From NCBI GenBank assembly GCA_022495995.1, contig JAFEMH010001491.1, positions 402,309-466,308 on the forward strand: a stretch of 64,000 nucleotides of DNA, read 5' to 3'. Below are positions 34,148-47,995 of the stretch, in pieces. The translations under genes were made by a program, and so were the position numbers. Positions within the stretch are counted from its first letter, which is position 1. Every line of letters starts with the position of its first letter. The notes under the pieces are model-generated. The model did no database searches. It saw only the letters and a program-made list of their open reading frames with translations, and was not told the DNA's origin. The stretch is from Adenophora triphylla var. japonica. Taxonomy: Eukaryota > Streptophyta > Magnoliopsida > Asterales > Campanulaceae.

Positions 34148-37100
34148 GAAATTTCAACTTGCCATGAAAAATCTGATTTTTGCCTTAAAAAAAATGGAGA
34201 TCCAGCCAAACCAGACTTCAATAGGGCATAAAAGATGCAAACCCTGCCTGCCCACAATACTGGTGTCTACCGGAACATTGTTTGAAAGAGAAAGAACCAT
34301 AAAAAATGGAGCTGGTAAAAATGGAAGAGAGAGAGAGAGAAGGGCCGGAGTAAGAGACGATGGTGTAGGGTGAATAACAACTCTCCAAAATCAATTACCG
34401 TATAATCCCTCTAAATACACCCCCACAAAATACACAATCCCCCTCTCTATACTCTCTCAACCCTACCACCTCCGACCACCCATAATTCCGACTACCTCTC
34501 CCCTCCCCTACTCCAACGACAATTTCTCCTACTCCGGCGATCATCTCTATCTATCACTCTCCGGCCACCATCCCTTCGCCTCCCTACCTCCGGCCACCCT
34601 CCCTTCGCCTCCCTACCTCAGAGAAAGAAAAGAAGAGAGAGAGAGAGAAAGCATGACACTGTATGTATGTGAGAGAGAGAGAGACCATTTCTGCAGTGTG
34701 CAGAGATTCCACTGGATATGGGAACTTTTCAAACTTTTGGCGGAAGCCTATGGCGCTCTCAAACAAAGATCAAACCAAAGTTAGACTTGCCCGTGTTAAT
34801 AGCGATTTCAATGTCATCCCCTTCATTCTCTCTCTAAAAACATTTGAAATTTCAACTTGCCATGAAAAATCTGATTTTCGCCTTAAAAAATGGAGATCCA
34901 GCCAAACCAAACTTCAATAGGGCATAAAAGATGCAAACCCTGCCTGCCCACAATACTGGTGTCTACCGGCGGCAACATTGTTTGAAAGAGAAAGAACCAT
35001 AAAAAATGGAGCTGGCAAAAATGGAAGAGAGAGAGAGAAGGGCCGGAGTAAGAGACGATGGTGCAGGGTGAATAACAACTCTTCAAAATCAATTACCGTA
35101 TAATCCCTCTTAATACACCCCCACAAAATACACACTCCCCCCTCTCTCTCCCTCTCTATACTCTCTCTACCCTACCACCTCCGACCACCCATAATTCCGA
35201 CTACCTCTCCCCTCCCCTACTCCGACGACCATTTCTCCTACTCCGGCGATCATCTCTATCTATCACTCTCCGGCCATCATCCCTTCGCCTCCTTACCTCC
35301 GGCCACCCTCCCTTCGCCTCCCTACCTCAGAGAAAGAAAAGAAGAGAGAGAGAGAGAGAAAGCATGACACTGTATGTGTGTGAGAGAGAGAGACCATTTC
35401 TGCAGTGTGCAGAGATTCCACTGGATATGGGAACTTTTCAGACTTTTGGCGGAAGCCTATGGCGCTCTCAAACAAATATCAAACCAAAGTTAGACTTGCC
35501 CGTGTTAATAGCGATTTCAATGTCCTCCCCTTCATTCTCTCTCTAAAAACATTTGAAATTTCAACTTGCCATGAAAAATCTGATTTTCGCCTTAAAAAAA
35601 ATGGAGATCCAAACAAACCGTACTTCAATAGGGCATAAAAGATGCAAACCCTGCCTGCCCACAATACTGGTGTCTACCGGCGGCAACATTGTTTGAAAGA
35701 TAAAGAACCATAAAAAATGGAGCTGGCAAAAATGGAAGAGAGAGAGAGAAGGGTCGGAGTAAGAGACGATGGTGCAGGGTGAATAACAACTCTCCAAAAT
35801 CAATTACCGTATAATCCCTCTAAATACACCCCCACAAAATACACACTCCCCCCTCTCTCTCCCTCTCTATACTCTCTCTACCCTACCACCTCCGACCACC
35901 CATAATTCCGACTACCTCTCCCCTCCCCTACTCCGACGACCATTTCTCCTACTCCGGCGATCATCTCTATCTATCATTCTTCGGCCACCATCCCTTTGCC
36001 TCCCTACCTCCGGCCACCCTCCCTTCGCCTCCCTACCTTAGAGAAAGAAAAGAAGAGAGAGAGAGAGAAAGCATGACACTATATGTGTGTGAGAGAGAGA
36101 GAGAGACCATTTCTGCAGTGTGCAGAGAATCCACTGGATATGGGAACTTTTCAGACTTTTGGCGGAAGCCTATGGCGCTCTCAAACAAAGATCAAACCAA
36201 AGTTAGACGTTCCCGTGTTAATAGCGATTTCAATGTCATCCCCTTCATTCTCTCTCTAAAAACATTTGAAATTTCAACTTGCCATGAAAAATCTGATTTT
36301 TGCCTTAAAAAAAATGGAGATCCAGCCAAACCAGACTTCAATAGGGCATAAAAGATGCAAACCCTGCCTGCCCACAATACTGGTGTCTACCGGCGGCAAC
36401 ATTGTTTGAAAGAGAAAGAACCATAAAAAATGGAGCTGGTAAAAATGGAAGAGAGAGAGAGAGAAGGGCCGGAGTAAGAGACGATGGTGCAGGGTGAATA
36501 ACAACTCTCCAAAATCAATTACCGTATAATCCCTCTAAATACACCCCCACAAAATACACAATCCCCCCTCTCTCTCTCCCTCTCTATACTCTCTCTACCC
36601 TACCACCTCCGACCACCCATAATTCCGACTACCTCTCCCCTCCCCTACTCCAACGACAATTTCTCCTACTCCGGCGATCATCTCTATCTATCACTCTCCG
36701 GCCACCATCCCTTCGCCTCCCTACCTCCGGCCACCCTCCCTTCGCCTCCCTACCTCAGAGAAAGAAAAGAAGAGAGAGAGAGAGAAAGCATGACACTGTA
36801 TGTATGTGAGAGAGAGAGAGACCATTTCTCGCAAAGCAGCAAGAGATTCCACAGGATATGGGAACTTTTCAGACTTTTGGCGGAAGCCTATGGCGCTCTC
36901 AAACAAAGATCAAACCAAAGTTAGACTTGCCCGTGTTAATAGCGATTTCAATGTCCTCCCCTTCATTCTCTCTCTAAAAACATTTGAAATTTCAACTTGC
37001 CATGAAAAATCTGATTTTCGCCTTAAAAAAAATTGGAGATCCAGCCAAACCAGACTTCAATAGGGCATAAAAGATGCAAACCCTGCCTGCCCACAATACT

Positions 37101-40100
37101 GGTGTCTACCGGCGGCAACATTGTTTGAAAGAGAAAGAACCATAAAAAATGGAGCTGGCAAAAATGGAAGAGAGAGAGAGAAGGGCCGGAGTAAGAGACG
37201 ATGGTGCAGGGTGAATAACAACTCTCCAAAATCAATTACCGTATAATCCCTCTAAATACACCCCCACAAAATACACACTCCCCCCTCTCTCTCCCTCTCT
37301 ATACTCTCTCTACCCTACCACCTCCGACCACCCATAATTCCGACTACCTCTCCCCTCCCCTACTCCGACGACCATTTCTCCTACTCCGGCGATCATCTCT
37401 ATCTATCATTCTCCGGCCACCATCCCTTTGCCTCCCTACCTCCGGCCACCCTCCCTTCGCCTCCCTACCTTAGAGAAAGAAAAGAAGAGAGAGAGAGAGA
37501 AAGCATGACACTATATGTGTGTGAGAGAGAGAGAGAGACCATTTCTGCAGTGTGCAGAGAATCCACTGGATGTGGGAACTTTTCAAACTTTTGGAGGAAG
37601 CCTATGGCGCTCTCAAACAAAGATCAAACCAAAGTTAGACGTTCCCGTGTTAATAGCGATTTCAATGTCATCCCCTTCATTCTCTCTCTAAAAACATTTG
37701 AAATTTCAACTTGCCATGAAAAATCTGATTTTTGCCTTAAAAAAAATGGAGATCCAGCCAAACCAGACTTCAATAGGGCATAAAAGATGCAAACCCTGCC
37801 TGCCCACAATACTGGTGTCTACCGGCGGCAACATTGTTTGAAAGAGAAAGAACCATAAAAAATGAAGCTGGCAAAAATGGAAGAGAGAGAGAGAGAGAAG
37901 GGCCGGAGTAAGAGACGATGGCGCAGGGTGAATAACAACTCTCCAAAATCAATTACCGTATAATCCCTCTAAATACACCCCCACAAAATACACACTCCCC
38001 CCTCTCTCTCCCTCTCTATACTCTCTCTACTTTACCACCTTCGACCACCCATAATTCCGACTACCTCTCCCCTCCCCTACTCCGACGACCATTTCTCCTA
38101 CTCCGGCGATCATCTCTATCTATCACTCTCCGGCCACCATCCCTTCGCCTCCCTACCTCCGGCCACCCTCCCTTCGCCTCCCTACCTTAGAGAAAGAAAA
38201 GAAGAGAGAGAGAGAGAAAGCATGACACTGTATGTGTGTGAGAGAGCGAGACCATTTCTGCAGTGTGCAGAGATTCCACTGGATATGGGAACTTTTCAGA
38301 CTTTAGGAGAAAGCCTATGGCGCTCTCAAACAAAGATCAAACCAAAGTTAGACTTGCCCATGTTAATAGCGATTTCAATGTCCTCCCCTTCATTCTTTTT
38401 TTTTTTTTTTTTTTTTTTAACATTTGAAATTTCAACTTGCCATGAAAAATCTGATTTTTGCCTTAAAAAAAATGGAGATCCAGCCAAACCAGACTTCAAT
38501 AGGGCATAAAAGATGCAAACCCCGCTCGCCCACAATCGGTGTGTCTACCGGCGGCAACATTGTTTGAAAGAGAAAGAACCATAAAAAATGGAGCTGGTAA
38601 AAATGGAAGAGAGAGAGAGAGAAGGGCCGGAGTAAGAGACGATGGTGCAGGGTGAATAACAACTCTCCAAAATCAATTACCGTATAATCCCTCTAAATAC
38701 ACCCCCACAAAATACACAATCCCCCCTCTCTCTCTCCCTCTCTATACTCTCTCTACCCTACCACCTCCGACCACCCATAATTCCGACTACCTCTCCCCTC
38801 CCCTACTCCAACGACCATTTCTCCTACTCCGGCGATCATCTCTATCTATCACACTCCGGCCACCATCCCTTCGCCTCCCTACCTTCGGCCACCCTCCCTT
38901 CGCCTCCCTACCTCAGAGAAAGAAAAGAAGAGAGAGAGAGAGAAAGCATGACACTGTATGTATGTGAGAGAGAGAGAGAGAGACCATTTCTGCAGTGTGC
39001 AGAGATTCCACTGGATATGGGAACTTTTTCAGACTTTAGGAGAAAGCCTATGGCGCTCTCAAACAAAGATCAAACCAAAGTTAGACTTGCCCATGTTAAT
39101 AGCGATTTCAATGTCCTCCCCTTCATTCTTTTTTTTTTTTTTTTTTTTTAACATTTGAAATTTCAACTTGCCATGAAAAATCTGATTTTTGCCTTAAAAA
39201 TGGAGATCCAACCAAACCCGGACTTCAATAGGGCATAAAAGATGCAAACCCTGCCTGCCCACAATACTGGTGTCTACCGGCGGCAACATTGTTTGAAAGA
39301 GAAAGAACCATAAAAAATGGAGCTGGTAAAAATGGAAGAGAGAGAGAGAGAAGGGCCGGAGTAAGAGACGATGGTGCAGGGTGAATAACAACTCTCCAAA
39401 ATCAATTACCGTATAATCCCTCTAAATACACCCCCACAAAATACAAACTCCCCCTCTCTCTCCCTCTCTATACTCTCTCTACCCTACCACCTCCGACCAC
39501 CCATAATTCCGACTACCTCTCCCCTCCCCTACTCCGACGACCATTTCTCCTACTCCGGCGATCATCTCTATCTATCACTCTCCGGCCACCATCCCTTCGC
39601 CTCCCTACCTCCGGCCACCCTCCCTTCGCCTCCCTACCTTAGAGAAAGAAAAGAAGAGAGAGAGAGAGAAAGCATGACACTATATGTGTGTGAGAGAGAG
39701 AGAGACCATTTCTGCAGTGTGCAGAGAATCCACTGGATGTGGGAACTTTTCAGACTTTTGGCGGAAGCCTATGGCGCTCTCAAACAAAGATCAAACCAAA
39801 GTTAGACTTGCCCGTGTTAATAGCGATTTCAATGTCCTCCCCTTCATTCTCTCTCTAAAAACATTTGAAATTTCAACTTGCCATGAAAAATCTGATTTTT
39901 GCCTTAAAAAAAATGGAGATCCAGCCAAACCAGACTTCAATAGGGCATAAAAGATGCAAACCCTGCCTGCCCACAATACTGGTGTCTACCGGCGGCAACA
40001 TTGTTTGAAAGAGAAAGAACCATAAAAAATGGAGCTGGTAAAAATGGAAGAGAGAGAGAGAGAAGGGCCGGAGTAAGAGACGATGGTGCAGGGTGAATAA

Positions 40101-42749
40101 CAACTCTCCAAAATCAATTACCGTATAATCCCTCTAAATACACCCCCACAAAATACACAATCCCCCCTCTCTCTCTCCCTCTCTATACTCTCTCTACCCT
40201 ACCACCTCCGACCACCCATAATTCCGACTACCTCTCCCCTCCCCTACTCCAACGACCATTTCTCCTACTCCGGCGATCATCTCTATCTATCACTCTCCGG
40301 CCACCATCCCTTCGCCTCCCTACCTCCGGCCACCCTCCCTTCGCCTCCCTACCTCAGAGAAAGAAAAGAAGAGAGAGAGAGAGAAAGCATGACACTGTAT
40401 GTATGTGAGAGAGAGAGAGAGACCATTTCTGCAGTGTGCAGAGATTCCACTGGATATGGGAACTTTTCAGACTTTTGGCGGAAGCCTATGGCGCTCTCAA
40501 ACAAAGATCAAACCAAAGTTAGACTTGCCCGTGTTAATAGCGATTTCAATGTCCTCCCCTTCATTCTCTCTCTAAAAACATTTGAAATTTCAACTTGCCA
40601 TGAAAAATCTGATTTTCGCCTTAAAAAAAAATGGAGATCCAGCCAAACCAAACTTCAATAGGGCATAAAAGATGCAAACCCTGCCTGCCCACAATACTGG
40701 TGTCTACCGGCGGCAACATTGTTTGAAAGAGAAAGAACCATAAAAAATGGAGCTGGCAAAAATGGAAGAGAGAGAGAGAGAAGGGCCGGAGTAAGAGACG
40801 ATGGTGCAGGGTGAATAACAACTCTTCAAAATCAATTACCGTATAATCCCTCTTAATACACCCCCACAAAATACACACTCCCCCCTCTCTCTCCCTCTCT
40901 ATACTCTCTCTACCCTACCACCTCCGACCACCCATAATTCCGACTACCTCTCCCCTCCCCTACTCCGACGACCATTTCTCCTACTCCGGCGATCATCTCT
41001 ATCTATCACTCTCCGGCCATCATCCCTTCGCCTCCCTCCCTTCGCCTCCCTACCTCAGAGAAAGAAAAGAAGAGAGAGAGAGAGAAAGCATGACACTGTA
41101 TGTGTGTGAGAGAGAGAGACCATTTCTGCAGTGTGCAGAGATTCCACTGGATATGGGAACTTTTCAGACTTTTGGCGGAAGCCTATGGCGCTCTCAAACA
41201 AATATCAAACCAAAGTTAGACTTGCCCGTGTTAATAGCGATTTCAATGTCCTCCCCTTCATTCTCTCTCTAAAAACATTTGAAATTTCAACTTGCCATGA
41301 AAAATCTGATTTTCGCCTTAAAAAAATGGAGATCCAGCCAAACCAGACTTCAATAGGGCATAAAAGATGCAAACCCTGCCTGCCCACAATACTGGTGTCT
41401 ACCGGCGGCAACATTGTTTGAAAGAGAAAGAACCATAAAAAATGGAGCTGGCAAAAATGGAAGAGAGAGAGAGAAGGGCCGGAGTAAGAGACGATGGTGC
41501 AGGGTGAATAACAACTCTCAAAAATCAATTACCATATAATCCCTCTAAATACACCCCCACAAAATACACACTCCCCCCTCTCTCTCCCTCTCTATACTCT
41601 CTCTACCCTACCACCTCCGACCACCCATAATTCCGACTACCTCTCCCCTCCCCTACTCCGACGACCATTTCTCCTACTCCGGCGATCATCTCTATCTATC
41701 ACTCTCCGGCCATCATCCCTTCGCCTCCCTACCTCCGGCCACCCTCCCTTCGCCTCCCTACTTAGAGAAAGAAAAGAAGAGAGAGAGAGAGAAAGCATGA
41801 CACTGTATGTGTGTGAGAGAGCGAGACCATTTCTGCAGTGTGCAGAGATTCCACTGGATATGGGAACTTTTCAGACTTTAGGAGAAAGCCTATGGCGCTC
41901 TCAAACAAAGATCAAACCAAAGTTAGACTTGCCCATGTTAATAGCGATTTCAATGTCCTCCCCTTCATTCTTTTTTTTTAACATTTGAAATTTCAACTTG
42001 CCATGAAAAATCTGATTTTTGCCTTAAAAAATGGAGATCCAGCCAAACCAGACTTCAATAGGGCATAAAAGATGCAAACCCTGCCTGCCCACAATACTGG
42101 TGTCTACCGGCGGCAACATTGTTTGAAAGAGAAAGAACCATAAAAAATGGAGCTGGTAAAAATGGAAGAGAGAGAGAGAGAAGGGCCGTAGTAAGAGACG
42201 ATGGTGCAGGGTGAATAACAACTCTCCAAAATCAATTACCGTATAATTCCTCTAAATACACCCCCACAATATACACAATCCCCCCTCTCTCTCTCCCTCT
42301 CTATACTCTCTCTACCCTACCACCTCCGACCATCCATAATTCCGACTACCTCTCCCCTCCCCTACTCCAACGACCATTTCTCCTACTCCGGCGATCATCT
42401 CTATCTATCACTCTCCGGCCACCATCCCTTCGCCTCCCTACCTCCGGCCACCCTCCCTTCGCCTCCATACCTCAGAGAAAGAAAAGAAGAGAGAGAGAGA
42501 GAAAGCATGACACTGTATGTATGTGAGAGAGAGAGAGACCATTTCTGCAGTGTGCAGAGATTCCACTAGATATGGGAACTTTTCAGACTTTTGGCGGAAG
42601 CCTATTGCGCTCTCAAACAAAGATCAAACCAAAGTTAGACTTGCCCGTGTTAATAGCGATTTCAATGTCCTCCCCTTCATTCTCTCTAAAAACATTTGAA
42701 ATTTCAACTTGCCATGAAAAATCGATTTTGCTTAAAATGGAAATCCACC
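30436..42749. repeat. Satellite array A2 (tetrameric higher-order repeat)
   Basis: About 17 monomers. Landmark positions are 31076, 31791, 32504, 33228, 33942, 34652, 35363, 36072, 36789, 37504, 38221, 38947, 39673, 40388, 41089, 41796 and 42506 (spacings 701-726). Diagnostic variants define subtypes. G: TTAGACGTTCCCGTG (33362, 36206, 37640). T: a poly(T) run before AACATTTG plus GAGAGCGAGACC (33942, 38221, 41796). M: TGTATGTATGTGAG with CCAAACCAAACTT and CTCTTAATACA (34652, 40388). N: CAAATATCAAACC with GATTTTCGCC (35363, 41089). The order G-T-M-N recurs, about 2.85 kb per set. 36789 looks like an M/N hybrid and 38947 an M/T hybrid. The first three units match those after module copy 2. Confidence 0.93.
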
Positions 42750-43073
42750 AAAAAAAAAAAAAAAAAAAAACTTTTTAAAATAATACGAGAAAAAGAGAAA
42801 GAAACTCATAGAAATAGAAAGTTGGAAGAGAAGAGAGAAGAGTAGTGAGCTTTTTATGGTGTGAATAAAATTGAAATCAATTGGAGTATAATCCCTCTAA
42901 ATACCAACCATATTTCCTCTGTACCTCTCTAACCATGTCCACTCCATCAATCAATATAGGCCATTCTGAATTGATGGAGCTACTAACATTTTCGCCTTTC
43001 CCACCCGGAAAGAAAAAGAAGAGAGAGAGATTTTACTTGCTCCATCCCCGCCCTAATGAACATCTATTTTTAA
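42750..43073. repeat. Poly(A) plus truncated, mosaic copy of the module's left end
   Basis: Twenty-one A (42750-42770), then CTTTTTAAAATAATACGAG as at the start of the full modules. It continues to CTAATGAACATCTATTTTTAAC, the position reached 250-260 bp into the full copies. The interior is odd: pieces such as GTATAATCCCTCTAAATACC and AAGAAGAGAGAGAG belong to the satellite but are interleaved with module sequence. The satellite resumes at about 43074. Confidence 0.75.
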
Positions 43074-43940
43074 CGATATGAACTTTTGGACTTTGGAAAG
43101 CCTATGGCGCTCTCAAACAAAGATCAAACCAAAGTTAGACTTGTCCATGTTAATAGCGATTTCAATGTCCTCCTTCATTCTATTATTCTCTATAAAAACA
43201 TTTGAAATTTGCAACTTGCCATGAAAAATCTGATTTTTGCCTTAAAAAAATGGAGATCACCAAACCAGACTTCAATAGGGCATAAAAGATACAAACCGCC
43301 TCGCCCACAAAGTGTCTACCTGGCGGCAACATTGTTTGAAAGAGAAAGAACCATAAAAAATGGAGCTGCAAAATGGAAGAGAGAGAGAGAGAAGGGCCGT
43401 AGTAAGAGACGATGGTGCAGGTGAATAACAACTCTCCAAAATCAATTACCGTATAATCCCTCTAAATACACCCCCACAAAATACACACTCCCTCTCTCTC
43501 CTCTCTATACTCTCTCTACCCTACCACCTCCGACCATCCATAATTCCGACTACCTCTCCCCTCCCCTACTCCAACGACCATTTCTCCTACTCCGGCGATC
43601 ATCTCTATCTATCACTCTCCGGCCACCATCCCTTCGCCTCCCTACCTCCGGCCACCCTCCCTTCGCCTCCCTACCTCGAGAGAAAGAAGAAGAGAGAGAG
43701 AGAGAGAGAAAGCATGACACCGTATGTATGTGAGAGAGAGAGAGAGACCATTTCGGTGTGCGAGAGATTCCACTAGATATGGGAACTTTTCAGACTTTTG
43801 GCGGAAGCCTATTGCGCTCTCAAACAAAGATCAAACCAAAGTTAGACTTGCCCGTGTTAATAGCGCTTTCAATGTCCTCCCCTTCATTCTCTCTCTAAAA
43901 ACATTTGAAATTTCAACTTGCCATGAAAAATCTGATTTTT

Positions 43941-43942
<2 letters not shown>
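43074..43942. repeat. About 1.2 satellite monomers between two truncated modules
   Basis: Runs from GATATGAACTTTTGG to TGATTTTTGC, with the landmark unit near 43711. It carries many small deletions compared with other units (for example around 43250-43320 and 43370-43500). Confidence 0.85.

Positions 43943-43986
<44 letters not shown>
43943..43986. repeat. 44-nt poly(A) tract
   Basis: The longest homopolymer in the window. It sits at the usual satellite-to-module boundary, directly before CTTTTTAACATAATACGAG. Exact length in an assembly is unreliable. Confidence 0.9.
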
Positions 43987-43988
<2 letters not shown>

Positions 43989-44240
43989 TTTTAACATAAT
44001 ACGAGAAAAAGAGAAAGCTCATAGAAATAGAAAGTTGCAGACTGAATGGTTGTGAGCTTTTTATTGTGTAAATTGAAATTTGGAGTCCAAGTCCAACCAT
44101 ATTTTTGTCCAAATGTCTGACCATCAATCAATATAGGCCATTTGAATTGATGGAGCTACTAACATTTTGGCCTTTCCCACCCGTGAAGGAAATAAAGATT
44201 TTACTTGCTCCATCCTGCCCTAATGAACATCTATTTTTAA
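43987..44240. repeat. Truncated copy of the module's left end (254 bp)
   Basis: Close to 7184-7439 and 48024-48278 through CATCTATTTTTAA. It then switches to satellite at CAGACTTTTGGCG (44241). The full module reads CAGACTTTTTTTTTTC here, so the switch is at a shared 9-mer, CAGACTTTT. Confidence 0.88.
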
Positions 44241-47200
44241 CAGACTTTTGGCGAAAGCCTATGGCGCTCTCAAACAAAGATCAAACCAAAGTTAGACTTG
44301 TCCGTGTTAATAGCGATTTCAATGTCCTCCCCTTTATTATCTCTCTAAAAACATTTGAAATTGCAACTTGCCATGAAAAATCTGATTTTTGCCTTAAAAA
44401 AAATGGAGATCAGCCAAACCAGACTTCAATAGGGCATAAAAGATACAAACCCTGCCTGCCCACAATACTGGTGTCTACCGGCGGCAACATTGTTTGAAAG
44501 AGAAAGAACCATAAAAAATGGATCTGGCAAAAATGGAAGAGAGAGAGAGAGAGAAGGGTCGGAGTAAGAGACGATGGTGCAGGGTGAATAACAACTCTCC
44601 AAAATCAATTACCGTATAATCCCTCTAAATACACCCCCACAAAATACACACTCCCCCCTCTCTCTCCCTCTCTATACTCTCTCTACCCTACCACCTCCGA
44701 CCACCCATAATTCCGACTACCTCTCCCCTCCCCTACTCCGACAACCATTTCTCCTACTCTGGCGATCATCTCTATCTATCACTCTCCGGCCACTATCCCT
44801 TCGCCTCCCTACCTCCGGCCACCCTCCCTTCGTCTCCCTACCTCAGAGAAAGAAAAGAAGAGAGAGAGAGAGAGAGAGAAAGCATGACATTGTATGTGTG
44901 TGTGTGAGAGAGAGAGAGAGAGACCATTTCTTTAGTCTGTAGAGATTCCACTGGATATGGGAACTTTTCAGACTTTTGGCGGAAGCCTATGGCGCTCTCA
45001 AACAAAGATCAAACCAAAGTTAGACTTGCCCATGTTAATAGCGATTTCAATGTCCTCCCCTTCATTCTCTCTCTAAAAACATTTGAAATTTCAACTTGCC
45101 ATGAAAAATCTGATTTTCGCCTTAAAAAAAAATGGAGATCCAGCCAAACCAAACTTCAATAGGGCATAAAAGATGCAAACCCTGCCTGCCCACAATACTG
45201 GTGTCTACCGGCGGCAACATTGTTTGAAAGAGAAAGAACCATAAAAAATGGAGCTGGCAAAAATGGAAGAGAGAGAGAAAGAAGGGCCGGAGTAAGAGAC
45301 GATGGTGCAGGGTGAATAACAACTCTTCAAAATCAATTACCGTATAATCCCTCTTAATACACCCCCACAAAATACACACTCCCCCCTCTCTCTCCCTCTC
45401 TATACTCTCTCTACCCTACCACCTCCGACCACCCATAATTTCGACTACCTCTCCCCTCCCCTACTCCGACGACCATTTCTCCTACTCCGGCGATCATCTC
45501 TATCTATCACTCTCCGGCCATCATCCCTTCGCCTCCCTACCTCCGGCCACCCTCCCTTCGCCTCCCTACCTCAGAGAAAGAAAAGAAGAGAGAGAGAGAG
45601 AGAAAGCATGACACTGTATGTGTGTGAGAGAGAGAGACCATTTCTGCAGTGTGCAGAGATTCCAATGGATATGGGAACTTTTCAGACTTTTGGCGGAAGC
45701 CTATGGCGCTCTCAAACAAATATCAAACCAAAGTTAGACTTGCCCGTGTTAATAGCGATTTCAATGTCCTCCTCTTCATTCTCTCTCTAAAAACATTTGA
45801 AATTTCAACTTGCCATGAAAAATCTGATTTTCGCCTTAAAAAAAAATGGAGATCCAGCCAAACCAGACTTCAATAGGGCATAAAAGATGCAAACCCTGCC
45901 TGCCCACAATACTGGTGTCTACCGGCGGCAACATTGTTTGAAAGAGAAAGAACCATAAAAAATGGAGCTGGCAAAAATGGAAGAGAAAGAGAGAGAGAGA
46001 AGGGCCGGAGTAAGAGACGATGGTGCAGGGTGAATAACAACTCTCCAAAATCAATTACCGTATAATCCCTCTAAATACACCCCCACAAAATACACACTCC
46101 CCCCTCTCTCTCCCTCTCTATACTCTCTCTACCCTACCACCTCCGACCACCCATAATTCCGACTACCTCTCCCCTCCCCTACTCCGACGACCATTTCTCC
46201 TACTCCGGCGATCATCTCTATCTATCACTCTCCGGCCACCATCCCTTTGCCTCCCTACCTCCGGCCACCCTCCCTTCGCCTCCCTACCTTAGAGAAAGAA
46301 AAGAAGAGAGAGAGAGAGAAAGCATGACACTATATGTGTGAGAGAGAGAGAGAGACCATTTCTGCAGTGTGCAGAGAATCCACTGGATGTGGGAACTTTT
46401 CAGACTTTTGGCGGAAGCCTATGGCGCTCTCAAACAAAGATCAAACCAAAGTTAGACGTTCCCGTGTTAATAGCGATTTCAATGTCATCCCCTTCATTCT
46501 CTCTCTAAAAACATTTGAAATTTCAACTTGCCATGAAAAATCTGATTTTTGCCTTAAAAAAAATGGAGATCCAGCCAAACCAGACTTCAATAGGGCATAA
46601 AAGATGCAAACCCTGCCTGCCCACAATACTGGTGTCTACCGGCGGCAACATTGTTTGAAAGAGAAAGAACCATAAAAAATGGAGCTCGCAAAAATGGAAG
46701 AGAGAGAGAGAGAAGGGCCGGAGTAAGAGACGATGGCGCAGGGTGAATAACAACTCTCCAAAATCAATTACCGTATAATCCCTCTAAATACACCCCCACA
46801 AAATACACACTCCCCCCTCTCTCTCCCTCTCTATACTCTCTCTACTTTACCACCTTCGACCACCCATAATTCCGACTACCTCTCCCCTCCCCTACTCCGA
46901 CGACCATTTCTCCTACTCCGGCGATCATCTCTATCTATCACTCTCCGGCCACCATCCCTTCACCTCCCTACCTCCGGCCACCCTCCCTTCGCCTCCCTAC
47001 CTTAGAGAAAGAAAAGAAGAGAGAGAGAGAGAGAAAGCATGACACTGTATGTGTGTGAGAGAGCGAGACCATTTCTGCAGTGTGCAGAGATTCCACTGGA
47101 TATGGGAACTTTTCAGACTTTTGGAGAAAGCCTATGGCGCTCTCAAACAAAGATCAAACCAAAGTTAGACTTGCCCATGTTAATAGCGATTTCAATGTCC

Positions 47201-47992
47201 TCCCCTTCATTCCTTTTTTTTTTTTTTTTTTTTTAACATTTGAAATTTCAACTTGCCATGAAAAATCTGATTTTTGCCTTAAAAAAAAATGGAGATCCAG
47301 CCAAACCAGACTTCAATAGGGCATAAAAGATGCAAACCCTGCCTGCCCACAATACTGGTGTCTACCGGCGGCAACATTGTTTGAAAGAGAAAGAACCATA
47401 AAAAATGGAGCTGGTAAAAATGGAAGAGAGAGAGAGAAGGGCCTAGAGTAAGAGACGATGGTGCAGGGTGAATAACAACTCTCCAAAATCAATTACCGTA
47501 TAATCCCTCTAAATACACCCCCACAAAATACACACTCCCCCCTCTCTCTCCCTCTCTATACTCTCTCTACCCTACCACCTCCGACCACCCATAATTCCGA
47601 CTACCTCTCCCCTCCCCTACTCCAACGACCATTTCTCCTACTCCGGCGATCATCTCTATCTATCACTCTCCGGCCACCATCCCTTCGCCTCCCTACCTCC
47701 GGCCACCCTCCCTTCGCCTCCATACCTCAGAGAAAGAAAAGAAGAGAGAGAGAGAGAGAAAGCATGACACTGTATGTATGTGAGAGAGAGAGAGACCATT
47801 TCTGCAGTGTGCAGAGATTCCACTGGATATGGGAACTTTTCAGACTTTTGGCGGAAGCCTATGGCGCTCTCAAACAAAGATCAAACCAAAGTTAGACTTG
47901 CCCGTGTTAATAGCGATTTCAATGTCCTCCCCTTCATTCTCTCTCTAAAAACATTTGAAATTTCAACTTGCCATGAAAAATCTGATTTTTGC

Positions 47993-47995
<3 letters not shown>
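44241..47995. repeat. Satellite array A3 (tetramer order M-N-G-T-M)
   Basis: Landmarks at about 44883, 45607, 46323, 47038 and 47763. Subtype markers: M at 44883 (its 3' part; GATTTTCGCC, CTCTTCAAAATC), N at 45607 (CAAATATCAAACC), G at 46323 (GACGTTCCCGTG), T at 47038 (poly(T) at 47213-47234) and M at 47763. The M-N-G-T order matches the G-T-M-N cycle of A2. Confidence 0.92.
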
